Origin: Seriola aureovittata
Lineage: Eukaryota > Chordata > Actinopteri > Carangiformes > Carangidae
Assembly: GCF_021018895.1 (NCBI RefSeq)
Contig: NC_079384.1
Location: 14,585,140-14,649,139, forward strand
DNA: 64,000 nucleotides
Direction of reading: 5' to 3'
Shown: positions 41,505 through 55,838 of the stretch, piece by piece
How positions within the stretch are numbered: the stretch's first letter is position 1
Layout: every line of letters starts with the position of its first letter
Made by a program: the position numbers and the translations under genes
The notes under the pieces: generated by a model
Databases searched by the model: none
Told to the model about the DNA's origin: nothing
The model's input: only the letters and a program-made list of their open reading frames with translations

Positions 41505-42018
41505 AGATTCTGTATTCTAAGTACTATATCGATATAGAGAAAATGTGTTATTTGAGGCTGGTTAGTGTCATATTCATGTATTCTACATATGATAGAAGTT
41601 TATAGTCACTCTTAAAATTTTCTAATTACACTTCTGGCACATTCTGCGTTTTTTTTCTTTCTTTTTTGTAAAGCTGTTGCTGATTTACTGAAATATTTGT
41701 TATTACTGTATTAACTCTATCAGTTGGCCTATATTAAGATTTTCATCACTCTCTTTTCCAGTCTTTTATATTTCCCTCATCACCCCTCTTTTATTTCCCA
41801 TCCCCTCTAACTGTTTAATGATCAAATTTAAATGAGGTAATTGAAAGCTATTCTAGTATCTATATTACCCGGCTCCCTCACCCTGTAATTAATCACTTAG
41901 ACCAATTAAAGAGCCTTTTTGGATGAACATGCATGTGTGTGTATTCTTTGGAAAGCCTTTCTGTGCATCCATGGAACAGGTATTGGGGAAATGCTAATGT
42001 GTAGTAAATATACAGTTA

Positions 42019-42215
42019 TAGCCAGTTAGCTTAGCTTAGCATAAAGACAGGAAAAGGAGAAAAGGCTAGCCTGGCTCAGTCCAAAGGTAAGAATATCCAC
42101 TCACCAGCACCTCTAAAGCTCATTGATTAACGTGTTATATGTTGTCTGTTTAAACTGTCCATGTGACTCTTGACAAGAAAGCAAATAAGCATATTTCCCC
42201 AAAGTGATTAACTTT
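42019..42215 (+). repeat. TTAGCTTAGC interspersed family, copy
   Basis: Contains AGTTAGCTTAGCTTAGCATA, AAGACAGGAAAAGGAG, GGCTAGCCTGGCTCAGTCCA and CACCAGCACCTCTAAAGCTC, then near 42176 AAGAAAGCAAATAAGCATAT. It is the most complete copy in the window and lies in the same orientation as the 18.1-kb copy. Confidence 0.75.
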
Positions 42216-43212
42216 ACGGTGGAAACACAGAGAGAGAAAGAGAAGGGATAGGAAGGAATGAAGAAGGCAGAACATAAGAGGAAGATGACGATCTGGTCGT
42301 TGATCAAAGCCTCCTTCTCTGATCTTGTCATATGGAGGTCAGTCATCTGCTGCAGCATCCTGGAGGAATATCCTTCTGGTGCTTGGGTCACATGTCAGCT
42401 GGTGACTGACACAAATACGCTGCAGAAAACAGACAGCGCCAAGCGGCAACCATGTTCTTCTTTTGCTTCAAATCCGCCGTCAAACTTTTGAACCTCCGAC
42501 AAGTTTTCTGACGTGGTTGTCATGACGCCACTTAAAAATTTTCATTCAACGCTCACCTGAAGCAAGTTTGGGTGAAGATAAGCTACTCCACCCCAAGGTG
42601 ACCTGTTGCCATGGCAATTATTCTCTCTCTCTCTCTCTATGCTGTTGTCATGACGAGATAAGACTTCATTCAGGAGGCCAGATGAGTAATGTTGCAGAGT
42701 CCAAACATCGAGTGCTTTGATTTTTCCATTACTCTGCTTTGTTACTGGGGCATTGCCTTAAATTGGACCATAATATTGATTTAATCCCCTGCTCTGCTAC
42801 TGATCCCATATTTTTAGAGTTCAAGGTAATTGGACTTCTTTTCATCCCTGAAGCTCAGAGAAGGGCTCAGCACAACATGATGATTATGTAATTAAGACGT
42901 GCTTGTTGGCCTAACATAAAGCCTGGATTTACAGAGTTACAGGTGGATTTGATCTATTTCTGTACGAATATCTGATTGTATGGAAGGAAGGGAGGAAAGT
43001 GTACAGTAGGACCAAGAAGCTGTCTCCATCTACATTACAAAGCAATTTTTTTTATCAAGTTAAATGGGTCATCATTATTGACACTTTCAGGTTTTAGAGC
43101 CAAAGAGATCGACTGAACAGGGCTCAAGTGAAAAAAACTACTGAATGCTATTTATAGAGAAGCACAGCTAAATATGACAAACTCAAGGTGAGGACAGTAA
43201 ATGAAAATGACA

Positions 43213-43566
43213 TTAAAGGAGCTATTTAAAAAAGTTGTTATCGCTACATAGCTAATGTTGGCACTAACAGCTATTACCAGTCAATAAAAAACGTTGCAAG
43301 ACCTATTTCTACCACTCCTTTTCTTGTACTTAAGTTAGCATGCTAACCAGCTAGCCCAAGCCTGGTTGGCCCGTCTCGTCATTTTCCGATACCGAGTCAC
43401 TGTAGCATCCAGCCTGCCCTGAAGAAGTATAGCTGCTCAGAGGACGTATTATAACCTCTTGTAAACGCAACAATGGCTGAAGCTCTTGGCAAGACTGGTA
43501 AGTAAACAGCTGTTAATGCTAACGTTGGCTATGTAGCACAGCAAAACTTACAAATAGCTCCTTTAA
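43213..43566. mobile_element. TTAA-flanked short inverted-repeat element (MITE-like), copy B
   Basis: Begins TTAAAGGAGCTATTT and ends AAATAGCTCCTTTAA, an exact 15-bp inverted repeat that includes the TTAA at each edge. The subterminal parts are also inverted: GCTACATAGCTAATGTTGGC on the left, GCTAACGTTGGCTATGTAGC on the right. It is the best-preserved copy. The interior encodes nothing recognisable. Confidence 0.85.
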
Positions 43567-44653
43567 ACTCAACTTTGTGGTTTTAGGAAAAATTATTTTC
43601 CATAGTAACTACACTTCTCCACTCAAATGTCAATTTCATTGAATATTCTCACAGTCTATTAAGAATTATAGCTGAAGGCTTTCATCGCAAAATAAAATCC
43701 TAAATCCTAAAATACTATCTTTAATCACCTGTTGAATTTTGGAGAATGTGTTGGCTCTTTTGAGCACTTTAATGAACTAATTAAATATTTAGCACCGAAG
43801 CTTGTTTTTGCACTTTCCAGACTTTAGGAAGTGAGTTTTTTTGGGGGTTTTTTTACGTGCCACAGCTTCTACAAGGAGAAATCCTGCAAGACAAGGGGAA
43901 ACATTACTGACTGATGCATCCACTGTCAAGATTACATCCACTCTTAGACTACATGTGTATAACTGCAAGCTCCATTTGACAGAGGAGTCTGAGCTTTTTG
44001 CATGTGGAGTATAGTTCTTTCATTATTACATTGATAAAGACATAATCCAGGTGGCACGTGGAAGAGGATGATATTCAAACTGGCATTCATGGACTGTGCA
44101 TTTCACCCCTCCATTACACACTAATCATCCAGAGGAGCTTCTCCATGCCGCTGCAGGGAAAGGTTAGGAAGTCATTCATTTCAACAGCCATCAGACTGTA
44201 AACAACCTCTACACCTTGAGGCCAGCTGGGGCTCGATGTCCAAGTGTCACATTTAGCTGTTTTACATCTGTACAACTGACACTTTTTTCCTCCAGTTTTT
44301 AATGCATGCACATTTCTTAGTATTTAATCACGGTCTTTCTTTCCATATAGCATCATAAAGTTAATTTGTCTACTTTACTTTATGATCAAATCCATACAAC
44401 TAATCACTTGCCCATCAGCCTCAGCTGTACTTTTTTATACTTAAAACCCCGCATAAAAGCAACAGTAACTTTTCATAATATATACAAAGAACACCTTCAT
44501 CAGCACATTACCAGCAGACATGCAGCTGGTAATTTGGATTTCATAGCGTATATAATTTCACATTTCTTCTTAAGTGCTGTATTAACAAACACAATGATGA
44601 TAATTCACTGCAGTCACTCCAATCACCAAATGCCCTGAATGCTCGGACAGATC

Positions 44654-44773
<120 letters not shown>

Positions 44774-45539
44774 TTGGATACATGTGTGTAGTGGTTGCAT
44801 CAGGATTGATGAAGGGCCTGTCTTGCCAAATGATGAAAGATGTGAGTCGTGCATACAAAAACATCAATGGAGCACCTGGGACGGGCTGCAGACTTCACAC
44901 ACACACACAGAGACTGACACATTACCAGCAGAACTAACACTAATATATACAAATAAACATGTACACATTCAAATAATCTTTCTATCACAAACATCTATGC
45001 TCGCAAAAACACACACTTGAAATATGGCATCTCACACTCAGACATCTTTGGAGGAGGAGGGGAGCAAATGCAGAGATGAAGAACAATTAGGCGCCTTCAC
45101 AAGCATGGGGATTTAATATTCATGTCAGGAGGACACAGGAGTCTATAAGGACCACCCTGCAAGCTTGAACATTATTCATTTATTCACTCATGCACACACA
45201 CGCAGACACACGTCACTTCATAATTTTCCACCAGGGACATTCAACTCTTTTATCCATCTGCTTGTTTTTGAACTCTTTCTGAATAAGATTAATGTCAAGG
45301 GCTGCAAAACTCAAACTGGTGTCCCAATCGATTTTAAAAGCCCACAGGTGCTGTTTATATGTATATACAAACAACAAGCAGCAACCTTGACAGGGTCGTT
45401 GGCCACAACGTCTGGAGTCACCAGAGGCCCGAGTTGGGTCTTCTCACACCTCCCGCCTACGAATAAATTGCTTCACGTATCGCGGCAACAGCTCCAGATG
45501 CTCTGAGTCACCTTGAGACAAAAGGCTGCATGGCCTGCC

Positions 45540-45880
45540 CTCCCTGATAGGTGAGAGGGAGGAAAAGGAGAGGGAGTGGAGGAGATAAGAAGACAACAAA
45601 AAAAAAAAAAATGTGGGACGAAATCAAGAAAAGCAGAGAAATATTTGGGACAAAGGTTGAGGGTATTCGAGAAGCGGAGGAGGAGGAAGAAACAAGATAG
45701 CAAAGGAATGAGGAGACAAGAGAGGAGAAGGGGAGGAGATGAGAGAATAAGGGAAGGGAGGTGGAGGGAAAGAGGAGAGGTAGGGAAGTAAAAGGGGGAG
45801 GAGGACAGCATAAAGGAGCCATATTAGGACAGCTGATATGAGAACAGGTGGGAAGTGAGCAGGAGAGAGGAGAGAGGGAC
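45540..45880. repeat. purine-rich (GA) tract
   Basis: Mostly G and A on the + strand in GGAGGA/GAGAAG units, with an A-run at 45597-45611. Long open frames on both strands here are composition artefacts. Confidence 0.85.
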
Positions 45881-46287
45881 GGGCCGATTTATTTCTGTCT
45901 GACAGAGAAAGGATTATAATCTGAATTGCAGGACGAGGAACGAGGAAAGGATTTGGGGGGGGGGTCCTCATGAGTGTTTAAAACAGGTCCTACACATCTT
46001 TAATTTCCACGCTGGAAAAGTGTAATGTTGCAATGATAGCCCTTATTAAAGGGAGACACACGAGCACCAAGAAACAACATCATTATTATTTCACTGACAT
46101 ACATGCAGGAACGTGACGTAAATGACAGTTGCTCTGGTTGTTTTGACTTCCACTATCACATTAACTAAATCATCAAAGCAGCACAGCATTCGAAGTGTGA
46201 CAGCTGTCTGTGCATATGAGGACACATTTTATTGTGCTACAGTTACACAGTTCAACTTTGAATTTGAGAATCTGTTGTGTGTGTGTA

Positions 46288-46289
<2 letters not shown>

Positions 46290-46356
<67 letters not shown>
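46290..46356. repeat. CT then GT compound microsatellite
   Basis: A CT run with one TTC break changes directly into a GT run. Confidence 0.93.
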
Positions 46357-46358
<2 letters not shown>

Positions 46359-46359
46359 C

Positions 46360-46640
46360 AGCTCCCCTCGTATTTGAGACGAGACGATTGGATCTGCCAG
46401 CCAGCAGGAACGTTAATTACTTCAGCAATCTTCAGGCTCACTTCCCACAATCACTCCCATCTCTGGGAAGGGAATGAGCTCGGCCATTCAGGAAGCCCGG
46501 ATCCCAACCGAGCCTCTGATTCAGATCTGTTTGGAGGAAAGAGGAAATCAAATAAGCAGAACAATACAGATGGAGTCCAGCGCATGCCTTCTATTGGAAG
46601 AGTTTTTCCCCATGTTCTTGGAAATGAAATTTCCCTTTCC
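46360..46640. promoter_or_regulatory. candidate intergenic conserved noncoding element
   Basis: Unique sequence with CAGCAGGAACGTTAATTACT and GGGAATGAGCTCGGCCATTC, directly after a microsatellite. Conservation is only suspected from composition. Confidence 0.2.
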
Positions 46641-47160
46641 ACGTCCAAAAATCAGCTGAGACAATAATGGATAATGAATGTTTTGCTGTAAATCATCACT
46701 TACAAATCACTGTTGAAAAATGGAACACGGACCAGCATTAGCATTTAATCTAAGTCATGTTTCTGGCCACCTGGTGAATGTTCATCCAAAATTAACTTGC
46801 TTTCTCACTCTGTTTTTGGTCTCCACCAACTGTTGTACAGTGGGGTTTTTAAGAGGCTTTTTGCTGAAAACAGCTGCCTGCTCCTGCTGAAAATCTGTCT
46901 CTTAGAGCAGCGAGACTGAACCCAAAATGAGATGAAACTCATTATAAAGCGCCACAAAGCTGAAGGGAGCTGCATCTTCAGGGGACAATTCTACATAGGT
47001 TCATTACTACAAGTAACCCCTTTGAAATTTTGAAATGATTTTCACATCAAAATAGCCATCTTGGTCACATTAATATTTAAAAATCTTTAGGAAAGACCTT
47101 TTGTTTTCTTGCCGAGAAAAGTTTGAAACCACTCTCATGCCTGTACGCTAAAAATGAGGC

Positions 47161-47345
47161 GACTGAAAGCAGCCTGCTTACTTAGTTTAGCCCAGACGGA
47201 TTTTGTTACCTTGTTACCTGGGCTGTTTCCCTTCGTTTCCAGTCTTCATATTAAGCTAAGCTAACAAACATGAGAGTGGTACTTATCCTCTGATCTAAAT
47301 CTGTAAGCATATTTCAGGAAGTGTCAAACAGTTCCCTTTCCCAAA
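47161..47345 (-). repeat. TTAGCTTAGC interspersed family, reverse copy
   Basis: Read on the minus strand it has GTTAGCTTAGCTTAATATGA followed by AGACTGGAAACGAAGGGAAA. On the + strand it continues CATGAGAGTGGTACTTATCC and AAGCATATTTCAGGAAGTGT, which fit the family end seen near 42.18 kb. Confidence 0.65.
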
Positions 47346-50300
47346 GTGCTTTTGTTAACTAAACCTAACCACACTCAGGACTCAGGTTGCATACTCCAGT
47401 TTCCAGTGTCTTGCCCTTTGCACATCCTACCTCCAACCCAATGTCCTCTACACAACTTCTGTTTGGTACAAAAATGTAGCACTTCCTTAGAAAAAAAAAA
47501 AACCTTGTTAAATTAACCCAGGCAGTGATTATGTTTCTCACCATGTGTCTTTTTGGAGAGACAAATTAGCAGTATACAAATGCAATTTCTAGGGGGCAGG
47601 GTTGGTGAATGATGATGTGGTTCTACTTCCTGCACCTCATGTGGTGTTTTCCTTGGCTTCTTATTGATCAACCTGATTTTTCATCCATTCCAAACTGTCA
47701 CCGATCTCTATTAGACCTGAGGCTCCAATCCTGAGGCGCACAAGTTTCTCAATGAGTTTTTGGGGGAGCAATTTCGGTGTGGCACATCCAGGTCTGGGTT
47801 GTGTGTTCACAGCCTATATATCATCAGTCTGAGAATGCAGCCGCACCCAGAAACACGGAGGAACAACAAGTCCTCTGTGCTCAGCTCCACCTCGTCTGGA
47901 AAATAAATCAGCTCTTTGGAAGATCTTGATTTTGAAACTGTAGGGCATCAGATGAAAGCCGCAGCTGTGATTAGCTGGTGTCACGCTGCTGACGTCCTGT
48001 GAACAACACTATAAAGCGCACATTACCGTCTCTCCTCTTGTCCTTCCAAGGTGACAGCTCCTGGGGTGTTTTGGCAACGATTACTTCAGCAAATTAACAA
48101 AGCCCCACGACGAGCTGCCGACAGCACCAACAAGGAACCAGGCCACGCATACTCGCTCACATGGCATATCATCACAGAGTGTGAACAGACATCTTCCAGT
48201 CTGCCAACACAGAAACGTACACACACTCACACTCACACGCTGCAGGCTACAGAAGCCAAAACCATAGCCCTCTAATTAACCAGTCCCACCCTTCTGACCC
48301 AGTAGCCAAGAGCAGGCTTATTATCAGCCAGATCTTTACCCCTCTCCGAGTCTTTTCCCGCTCTGCTGAAATGAGGTTCAGCCCTCTGCTATCCTGGAGG
48401 AGCACTGCCAAATGAGATGAGAAGGGAGAAAGATATTCGTTAGGATGTTATTAATGGAGACTTGTGGTTTTCAAAGTTGTTGACCCCTTTTTCTCAGTTG
48501 GAGATGGGACAGTTGTAACATCAGAGTTTGTAGACTGTCTCTTCTACTCCCTCAAAAACCCGTCTCACACTTTTACTTTATCTCTCTTCCTGTCTTCTTG
48601 CTCATTCTTTGTTCGGAGACACCACCACTCTGAACGTATTAATGCACTACTTAATGCACAGGATGGAATTGTGAACTTAAAAAACAAGTAATGGAAACAA
48701 TTTAATTTCAAGAAAAAAATCTCGAATATCGCCAAAAAATCGATACACTCATATGAGGTGGTTTTTCAGACAATTCAACAAAGCAATGTTTTGCAAAATT
48801 GAAATGGAAACAATTTTTTTTTTTGCATTTTCAGCATCAATTAGTTAATCATCATTAATTTACTATTGTAAAACTGATTTCTGTTTCTTTAATGGAACAG
48901 GGACCAATAAGGAATTAAAAACTCTGCATACATTGGTGGAAAATGGTAAATAGAATTTAACAAGCCATATTAACCCATTCACACACACATTCACACATCG
49001 GTGTTACATCATGGTCAATTTGGAGCTCAGTATCTTTCCCAACGACACTTTGACAGGATCTCCTGAGCCACAGTCTCGGTGGAAATAGTCATTATATGTG
49101 GGGTGTCTGGTCTTTCTAGGTTTCAGTGATCTTTAAATCGCTTTGTGGATGACAGCACAGGTCATTTCAGTCTCTTACAATGGCCCATGTTTACGCTCTC
49201 CGAACAGCAATAATTACTTTCCTCTCAAGGTTGCAAAGATGAAAGTAGTGTTTAAAAAGCCTGTGACTTGCGATAAGCTGTCTTGTACAAACCTTGATTC
49301 CCTTTAGCCATGATATGTTCATGTAACCAATTAATTTTCTAAAGTTTGCAATTTAGCAGACCAGAACATATATATGACTTTGGTGCAAGCGGCTCTAAAA
49401 GACCACCGTCAGACCAGAAAGAGAAAAGAAGAAGAAGAAGAAAGGAAAATAAGACATATGATGAATCCTGAGTTGAGGAAAATCCATTTCGGTTTGGACC
49501 CCCGAGGAAATCAGTGAGGAAGCAGCAACTATTAGAAATTTGGAACAATGATTCCGACCCAGTGGCTACAGGGACACAGCAACCTTCACCACAACCGCAA
49601 ACATCGTCTGTCAGCACCGAGACTCTAAATCCCTTACTCATCTGTATTCTTGATGGAAATGATTTTTTTTAGGCATTAACCAATAAGTGGCAGGGGAAAT
49701 TCATGTGATTGTTTTGCACATGAAATGAAAACAGCTGCATTTCTTGAGGCGTCTTCATCTCACGATGCTGCTTCACGGGCCTAATGTCTACACACATGTT
49801 GGAAAGACAACTTCTCGCCTCCGGGTTTTACATTGGTTTTCTATTACTCACTTCTGACATGCTTCTTCAGGACAGGTGGATATCAGGACTGTCAGCCCTG
49901 ATATGTTCGGTGATTTATCTGGAGAGCTTTAAAGCATTCATTTTCTTAACACATATTAATCATGTTACCGAGTTTGACGCCAACTTCCTCCCATAATTCC
50001 AGTGTGGATGTTCACCTGGCTGAAATACTAAAAAGGTAGTGAGCTCAACGGCAAATTTCATTTTAAAAAGCTTCCAGGTGGAAGAATAAAACCAAAGTTT
50101 TGTGCACATGCTGCGGTGATGAACTGCCTGAGGTTCATCAAGTCAGGGCAGGTCCGTCAACAAAGCGACACCTAACCAATGCTACTGCTGGACTAAAATA
50201 TCAACATTGGCAGGAGCCTCCAGTCATTATCCAGATCACCTCAGACAACCCATCATACAAACCACCTTTTTTCTTCTTAAGGTTATGTTTTCCTTGTTTC

Positions 50301-52473
50301 ACATTTTCATTATTTCCTGTTTTATTGTGGTGTTAATCCCATGTCCTTACTGATTTCTTGCTTGCATCCTTGCCTTAGATTTACCCTTTGGATTTGTCTC
50401 TGAAGACTGCCTGTGTCTGAGTCGTGCTGTGGTCAGAGTTACACCTTTGAGGAGAACTACTGTCGCAAAGAATTTATGTTATGCACGTTTATTGCACTGA
50501 CTGGAGAGCACTGGACATCGGTAAGCAACTAGAGGAAGGAGAGGAAATGGATCCATAGCCACCAAAGAAAACGGCCCCCCCTGATGATGAGCCACTGTCT
50601 GCAAACATAACTCCAGACAAGGTGTATGGCAGAGCACAGTATCGGCATACAGGCATGTCTTCTACAGTGGTGGTCGACACATAAAGGTGCCCATAATGCT
50701 GCTACACCTGCCTCAAAAGTGAGAGACTTCTTTTTTTTTACTTTGGAGGTCACATTGTGCAGAAGAAGAGGTCAGCTCAGGCATCTGAAAATGTCAGCAA
50801 GCTCCTCTGCCCGAGCAACTGGTTAACAGAGAAGTAGGTTTTATATTAAGTTTGAAGGATTTCTGGACCCAAACGCAGACGGAGATCAGAAGATGAAAAG
50901 AGTCCCTTCAGGGCAGACCATGACATTTTATGAACTGGTTGACTGAGGTCACATCACACAAGTTCACACACTTCTCAAGTAACCTTATCTTAAGAGTGTG
51001 ACTGAAGGGACTGTTCACTTTGTCTCTCCAAAGACACCAGGGCCTTCAGTTTCTTAAATAGGCCTGTAGCATTCATTTGGCTGAGATGTAACTGTGCAAA
51101 CAATTCACAGGCCAGCTGTTTACACTCACTTTGTGACAGATGAGACTATTGCAACTGTTCTTTATGTGGTTGTCTGCTAATTAAGTCTGCAATTCCTTAT
51201 GGATGTTGTGGGCAATGCAAAGTGCTCCCTGAGACTTTTTTTTAAGAGATTCTAATTTAGAAAATCATCAAACCTGAGCTGGGATGTTATGATGAAGTAA
51301 ATAAAAGTCGGATTCTTCTTCCATACGCATATTTGTCTCATCTGCCTCAAAAATACAAGTAAATACTCCTACGTAAAACTTGTGATTAACCATTACATAA
51401 CTTACTCTGAGTTGTCAAAGTCTTTCAATGTTACACAACCAGGAGTTTAGAAATTCTTTCCTCATGCATCGTGGTTCACCACAGGGATCGAACGCTGGTG
51501 CGAGGGCAACTCAGCGGGGAAGGACATTTTTGTTGTTGTAGAAACTACTCATGACCTTCCACTTCCACTCTCTCCTTGCAGATTCTCTAATGTGTTGATT
51601 TGTCACATAAGCCCTGAAAGCGTTAGCTACGAAGATGAAAAGATGGAGCTCCCATTTAACCCATTTCACATGTGACGATTATCGAGAATTCACAGAACCG
51701 TAGCTACGTTATGTAACTCTAGTTTTACTGATTACACCATGGCTGGCATTTCATTCTGTCGTTCTTACCTGCTGATATTCACAGCAGAAAGACAGAATTC
51801 ATCTGCGTGACCGTGAGGGTTTGAGTGATAATTAGTTACAGCCCCATGTCTGCCCAAATTTTTAGTTGCAGACTGCGCATGAAAAGCAAAACAGGTTCTT
51901 GTTTCGAAGAGAATGTGGAGAACCGTCTCTATGCACATAACATAGAAACTCCTCTTGTTGCTGTCATGAATGTGAGTTTGGGAAGCAAGGTTTCCCATGA
52001 AATTACACAATCGAGGGTCAGTCATGACAACTGTACAGGCGGTGAATTTTTACATAACTCATTCGTTTGAATTTTAATTATGTTTAAATTTATGCATAAT
52101 TGAGGGCATGGCTGCTTTGAGTGGAGCGAAGGGTGGGTGAACATGTGCCTGCCACACACGGCCCTCCTCTTTGCCCATTTTTGGATTAACCAAGAGTTAG
52201 GTGGAGTCAGGTACTGGCAAGATGGAGGTGACGTCACAGAGGCCACGTCCATCTTTATTTACAGTCTGTGGTATTAACGTAGTTTTCATTTTAGGACGTT
52301 TTCTCACAGATTTCCTTTTTCTCAAACAGGATAATAATAATTTTGTTCATATATATTGATCATCCAAGTCAACCCTTACCAGCTGATGATGTAAAATAGT
52401 ATCAGAGGGGAGAGTTATCAGTACATAAGAGGTGATAAGTAAAGCCAGTGGAAGGTCACGTCTTAGAGACAAG

Positions 52474-52475
52474 AA

Positions 52476-52510
<35 letters not shown>

Positions 52511-52512
52511 AA
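52474..52512. repeat. GT then GA microsatellite
   Basis: Short GT run followed by a GA run. Confidence 0.88.
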
Positions 52513-52616
52513 TCAGAGCAGAGCAGGTGAATGAGGCACTTTAGGGAGACGATAAGATGGGAGTACCTTATCTGAGTCAGCACAAACCACCTCTGACAAC
52601 ACTGATAATACCCATG

Positions 52617-52625
52617 TGTGTTTGC

Positions 52626-52664
<39 letters not shown>
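52617..52664. repeat. GT microsatellite
   Basis: GT run of about 48 bp with one TTGC interruption near its start. Confidence 0.9.
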
Positions 52665-54565
52665 GTGTAAGACTGGGAAGATCGTATCCTCACTTTTAGA
52701 GACAAGACCAATTTCTCCAGAGTGAGTTTCAGGCGTGTGATACAGACTCACTGAACAACGTCTCTCTCTCCCTCTCTGTCTAACTTCACACAAACACACT
52801 CATCCACCTGCTAAACCAGGTCAGTTTGATTGAGACTAATCCTGTTAAATCTGAAAAAGCTCTCTTCATGGGAAAACAATGCGAGTCCACACTTGTATTT
52901 TCAGACCACTGCTGTCGACACTGAAACTCATAAATAATAAGAAGATGGTTGAAATCTATTTCACCAAATTTGCAAAATACAGGCTGTGATATGCTTTTCC
53001 TCTTAATCAATTTGGCACGTTTCATTGATCAAAACAAACACCATGTGACCCTTGAAAACCCCTGTAGGACATGCAAGTGTATCTGTACTTACACCATTTG
53101 TGATCTGCAGTGCTCGTGAATGTGAAACCAGCTCCAGGTGACAGTGAAAGTAACTGATCTTAGAACAAAAAACTTAATGACTACAGCACATGTGCATTGT
53201 GCTGTTGGCTATAGAGCCATTTGAAAGGAGTGGGTTTGATGATCTTAGTATGTATTTTCAAAAAGCTGAATTTCCAGGTGAAAAGTGTACCGGCTTGGAT
53301 GCTTTACTGTTCCTCAGACCTACTTTGTTCAGCCATGCTGGATATCAACTGTTTATACCTCATTCAACTGGCCGTACTCGAAGCCATCACAAAGAGAAGA
53401 GAGATTTGATATTGTTTAGAAATAAGGATAATGGCGCACATTTTCAGACACTATCTCTTGGAAGACATTCATAGTGTTGCATTCGGTTCTTCACATGAAA
53501 AGAGCCACAAAGAAGTTCAGTCCTTGGAGGCTTTCTCACATCTGCACAGCTGGACAATCACGATGTGAAGTGGGTGTGAATGTCAGAATCGCCGGTCTCA
53601 GAAAGTTAGAGAAATGGTCGGCCGCACACGCAATCGCGTGTGAGGTCGGGGGCGGGGGCGGGGTATCTTCAGTTACACAACCACCCAACAATCTGTTTGG
53701 ACGAAGTATAAAGCCCACTTTATACTACCACCCGTACAGACTGAAAACAGCACTGCTTTAAAAAAAAAATCACACTACTGGTGGTACGATGAAATTGAGT
53801 GATAGATCGAAGGATAATCAGACGCTGAACACAATTACAATTATTTTATATTTCTGTGCATCGATCGCAAGGTAAACAGTAGAAATAGGCAGTTCACATT
53901 AGAAAGTAATCTGTCTGGAGTGTGTTGTTGCACACGTTTGATTGGCTTAGCAGCAAATGTTGAGTTTTTTTTTCTCTTGTCAAATGACCCTGATTCTGTT
54001 TAGCTTGAACTTTCTAAGTCAGCGCCACTGCTTCACCAACACAGGGGACCGATATGAAACAAATGGGGGAGCTGTGGATTTTCCTGCAGTGCAATTAGTG
54101 TGAAAGGATAACAGGTGTTTTATTGCATGTATGTAAAATGTATGTAACAAAATCAGATGGATGGTGATAGAAAAGGACTCTAACTCAACTTGCAGTAAAC
54201 TTCAATTATCTCTGAGTCACTGAAAGAGACATCAACCAAATTAATTTTGCCTCTTTGTCTCTCCTGGTTAGACTTTAATCCCTCTCTCTCCCTAACACAC
54301 ACATGCATGAAGGCATGCGCTCTTATTCACTTTCCTTTTACACCCATGTACACCTGCACTCTCGCTTGTTTCGTTTCCAGTCTCCATGCAGCTGAGCCCT
54401 GTTCATTTATGTGGAGGAGAGAACATCGCACTTTCTGATCACTCACCCTAAGTCATCAGGCGCCGAGCAGAGGATCTGAAGCCCATTGTAGGCTACCTGT
54501 CAGCGCTCAGGGAGAGAGATCACCATCAGGCAGAGATCAAACCAGACTCACTGGTTTAGATGTAA

Positions 54566-54712
54566 AGTACAAAAAAAAAAAAGGAGCGGAGAGGAAGAAG
54601 AGAACAAGATGAAAGTGAAGGAAATAAAAACAGAAGAGGAAAGGAGAAAAAAAGAAGAAGGCAAGAACAGAAAGGAAAGGAGAGAAGAGAAGAAAGGAAG
54701 AGGATGAGACGG
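54566..54712. repeat. purine-rich (GA) tract
   Basis: Almost only G and A on the + strand in AAGGAG/GAAGAG units after an A-run. The long minus-strand frame over it is a composition artefact. Confidence 0.85.
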
Positions 54713-54810
54713 ATGTAGACACTCGGTCAGTTCTCTCTAAAGCACTGACAGGTGAACATGCACACGACCCAGTGGAGAGCTGCACACTTGCCAGCCTTTT
54801 TATATCTCTA

Positions 54811-54811
54811 A

Positions 54812-54847
<36 letters not shown>

Positions 54848-54857
54848 TGTGTGTGTA
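54811..54857. repeat. GT/AT compound microsatellite
   Basis: GT run, a short TATATATA centre, then GT again. Confidence 0.9.
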
Positions 54858-55084
54858 GATGTGCAGGGACTCTCTCTGCACTGCCCAATCAGCTATGCTT
54901 CATTACTTTCTTTGTGTGCGTTTGAATCTGTTTATGCCTGAATTAGCACCGCCAGTGATCCGTGTGCGAAACGCCGGCCTGGCCCCCGCAGAGCCCGAGC
55001 CAGGACCCCATTCATTTTTACCTGTCTGCTGTCCACCTCACGCCATTGACCGCTCACCTGATACAACAACACAGTGATAAGAGG

Positions 55085-55255
55085 GACAGGAAAACAACAA
55101 CAACAACGGGAGATAGAAGCGGGGAGCGAAAATAAAAGAGCAGACGGAGGAGGCCATCAGCTGGGTCAAACAAGTCAAAGAGGGAAAATAGGAGAGGAGA
55201 GAAAAAAGCAGAAAAGGAGACAGACAGTGAATGAAAGGAGCAGGGGAGCAATTGT
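55085..55255. repeat. purine-rich stretch
   Basis: AAC repeats at 55092-55106 followed by GA-rich sequence. Less pure than the tract at 54.57 kb. Confidence 0.6.
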
Positions 55256-55838
55256 GAGTGAACAATACTACCCGACAGATGTACAAAGCAAGTTATAGCA
55301 GGATTCATCTGAAAGCGCTAATTGTCCGCTGCTGTTCTCCTCTTGTTAAACAGCACAGAGTCAAAGATAGAAACCGCTGCTATCGATTAATATCCAGTGA
55401 GCAGGCGCTGCTCGTCAACACAGGGCCCGGCTGCTCTTGTTTACTTATTTATTCATGCTGATTTCATTTCTGATGAGAGAACCATTTGCCTTGCTGCGTT
55501 TAAATAAAGCCTGATGTATTCATCGAACAATCACACAGTAAGGGAGTAATTGCAGCGCAGCATTTAATACTCTTAAATTCACCATAATTACATTATCAAC
55601 TGCTGGTATGTCTGTGTCTGTCTTAGAAGGCGTCTTCCTGTTTAACTTTCTTTAATTCTGTGCAAGAATTGTTTCTCTAAGCTCATTCACATTCACTATA
55701 TTCACAAGGTGGCCAAACAAACAAACAAACAAACATAAGGTACAAACAAACATAGGTAAGATGATAGGTAACGGGCCTAGCAACATATAGCCTACATAAA
55801 CCTGCAATAATTAGATCCACCATCTGATAATCCAGGTG

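Larger units (their letters stand above)
40508..41510 (+). other. grin2c 3'UTR and immediate 3' flank
   Basis: Follows the stop codon. No AATAAA is seen in the first 900 bases; an ATTAAA lies near 41177 and an AATAAA at 41499-41504, which is the best candidate poly(A) signal, but the transcript end cannot be fixed. The stretch contains a small hairpin at 41092-41138 that looks like transposon ends, so an earlier, non-canonical end is possible. Confidence 0.5.

Noticed and set aside
45473..45971. Long overlapping minus-strand frames at 45.5-45.9 kb (and similarly at 54.5-54.9 and 55.0-55.3 kb)
   Set aside because: They lie opposite purine-rich tracts and encode low-complexity Ser/Pro/Phe/Leu; no domain, splice context or family resemblance.
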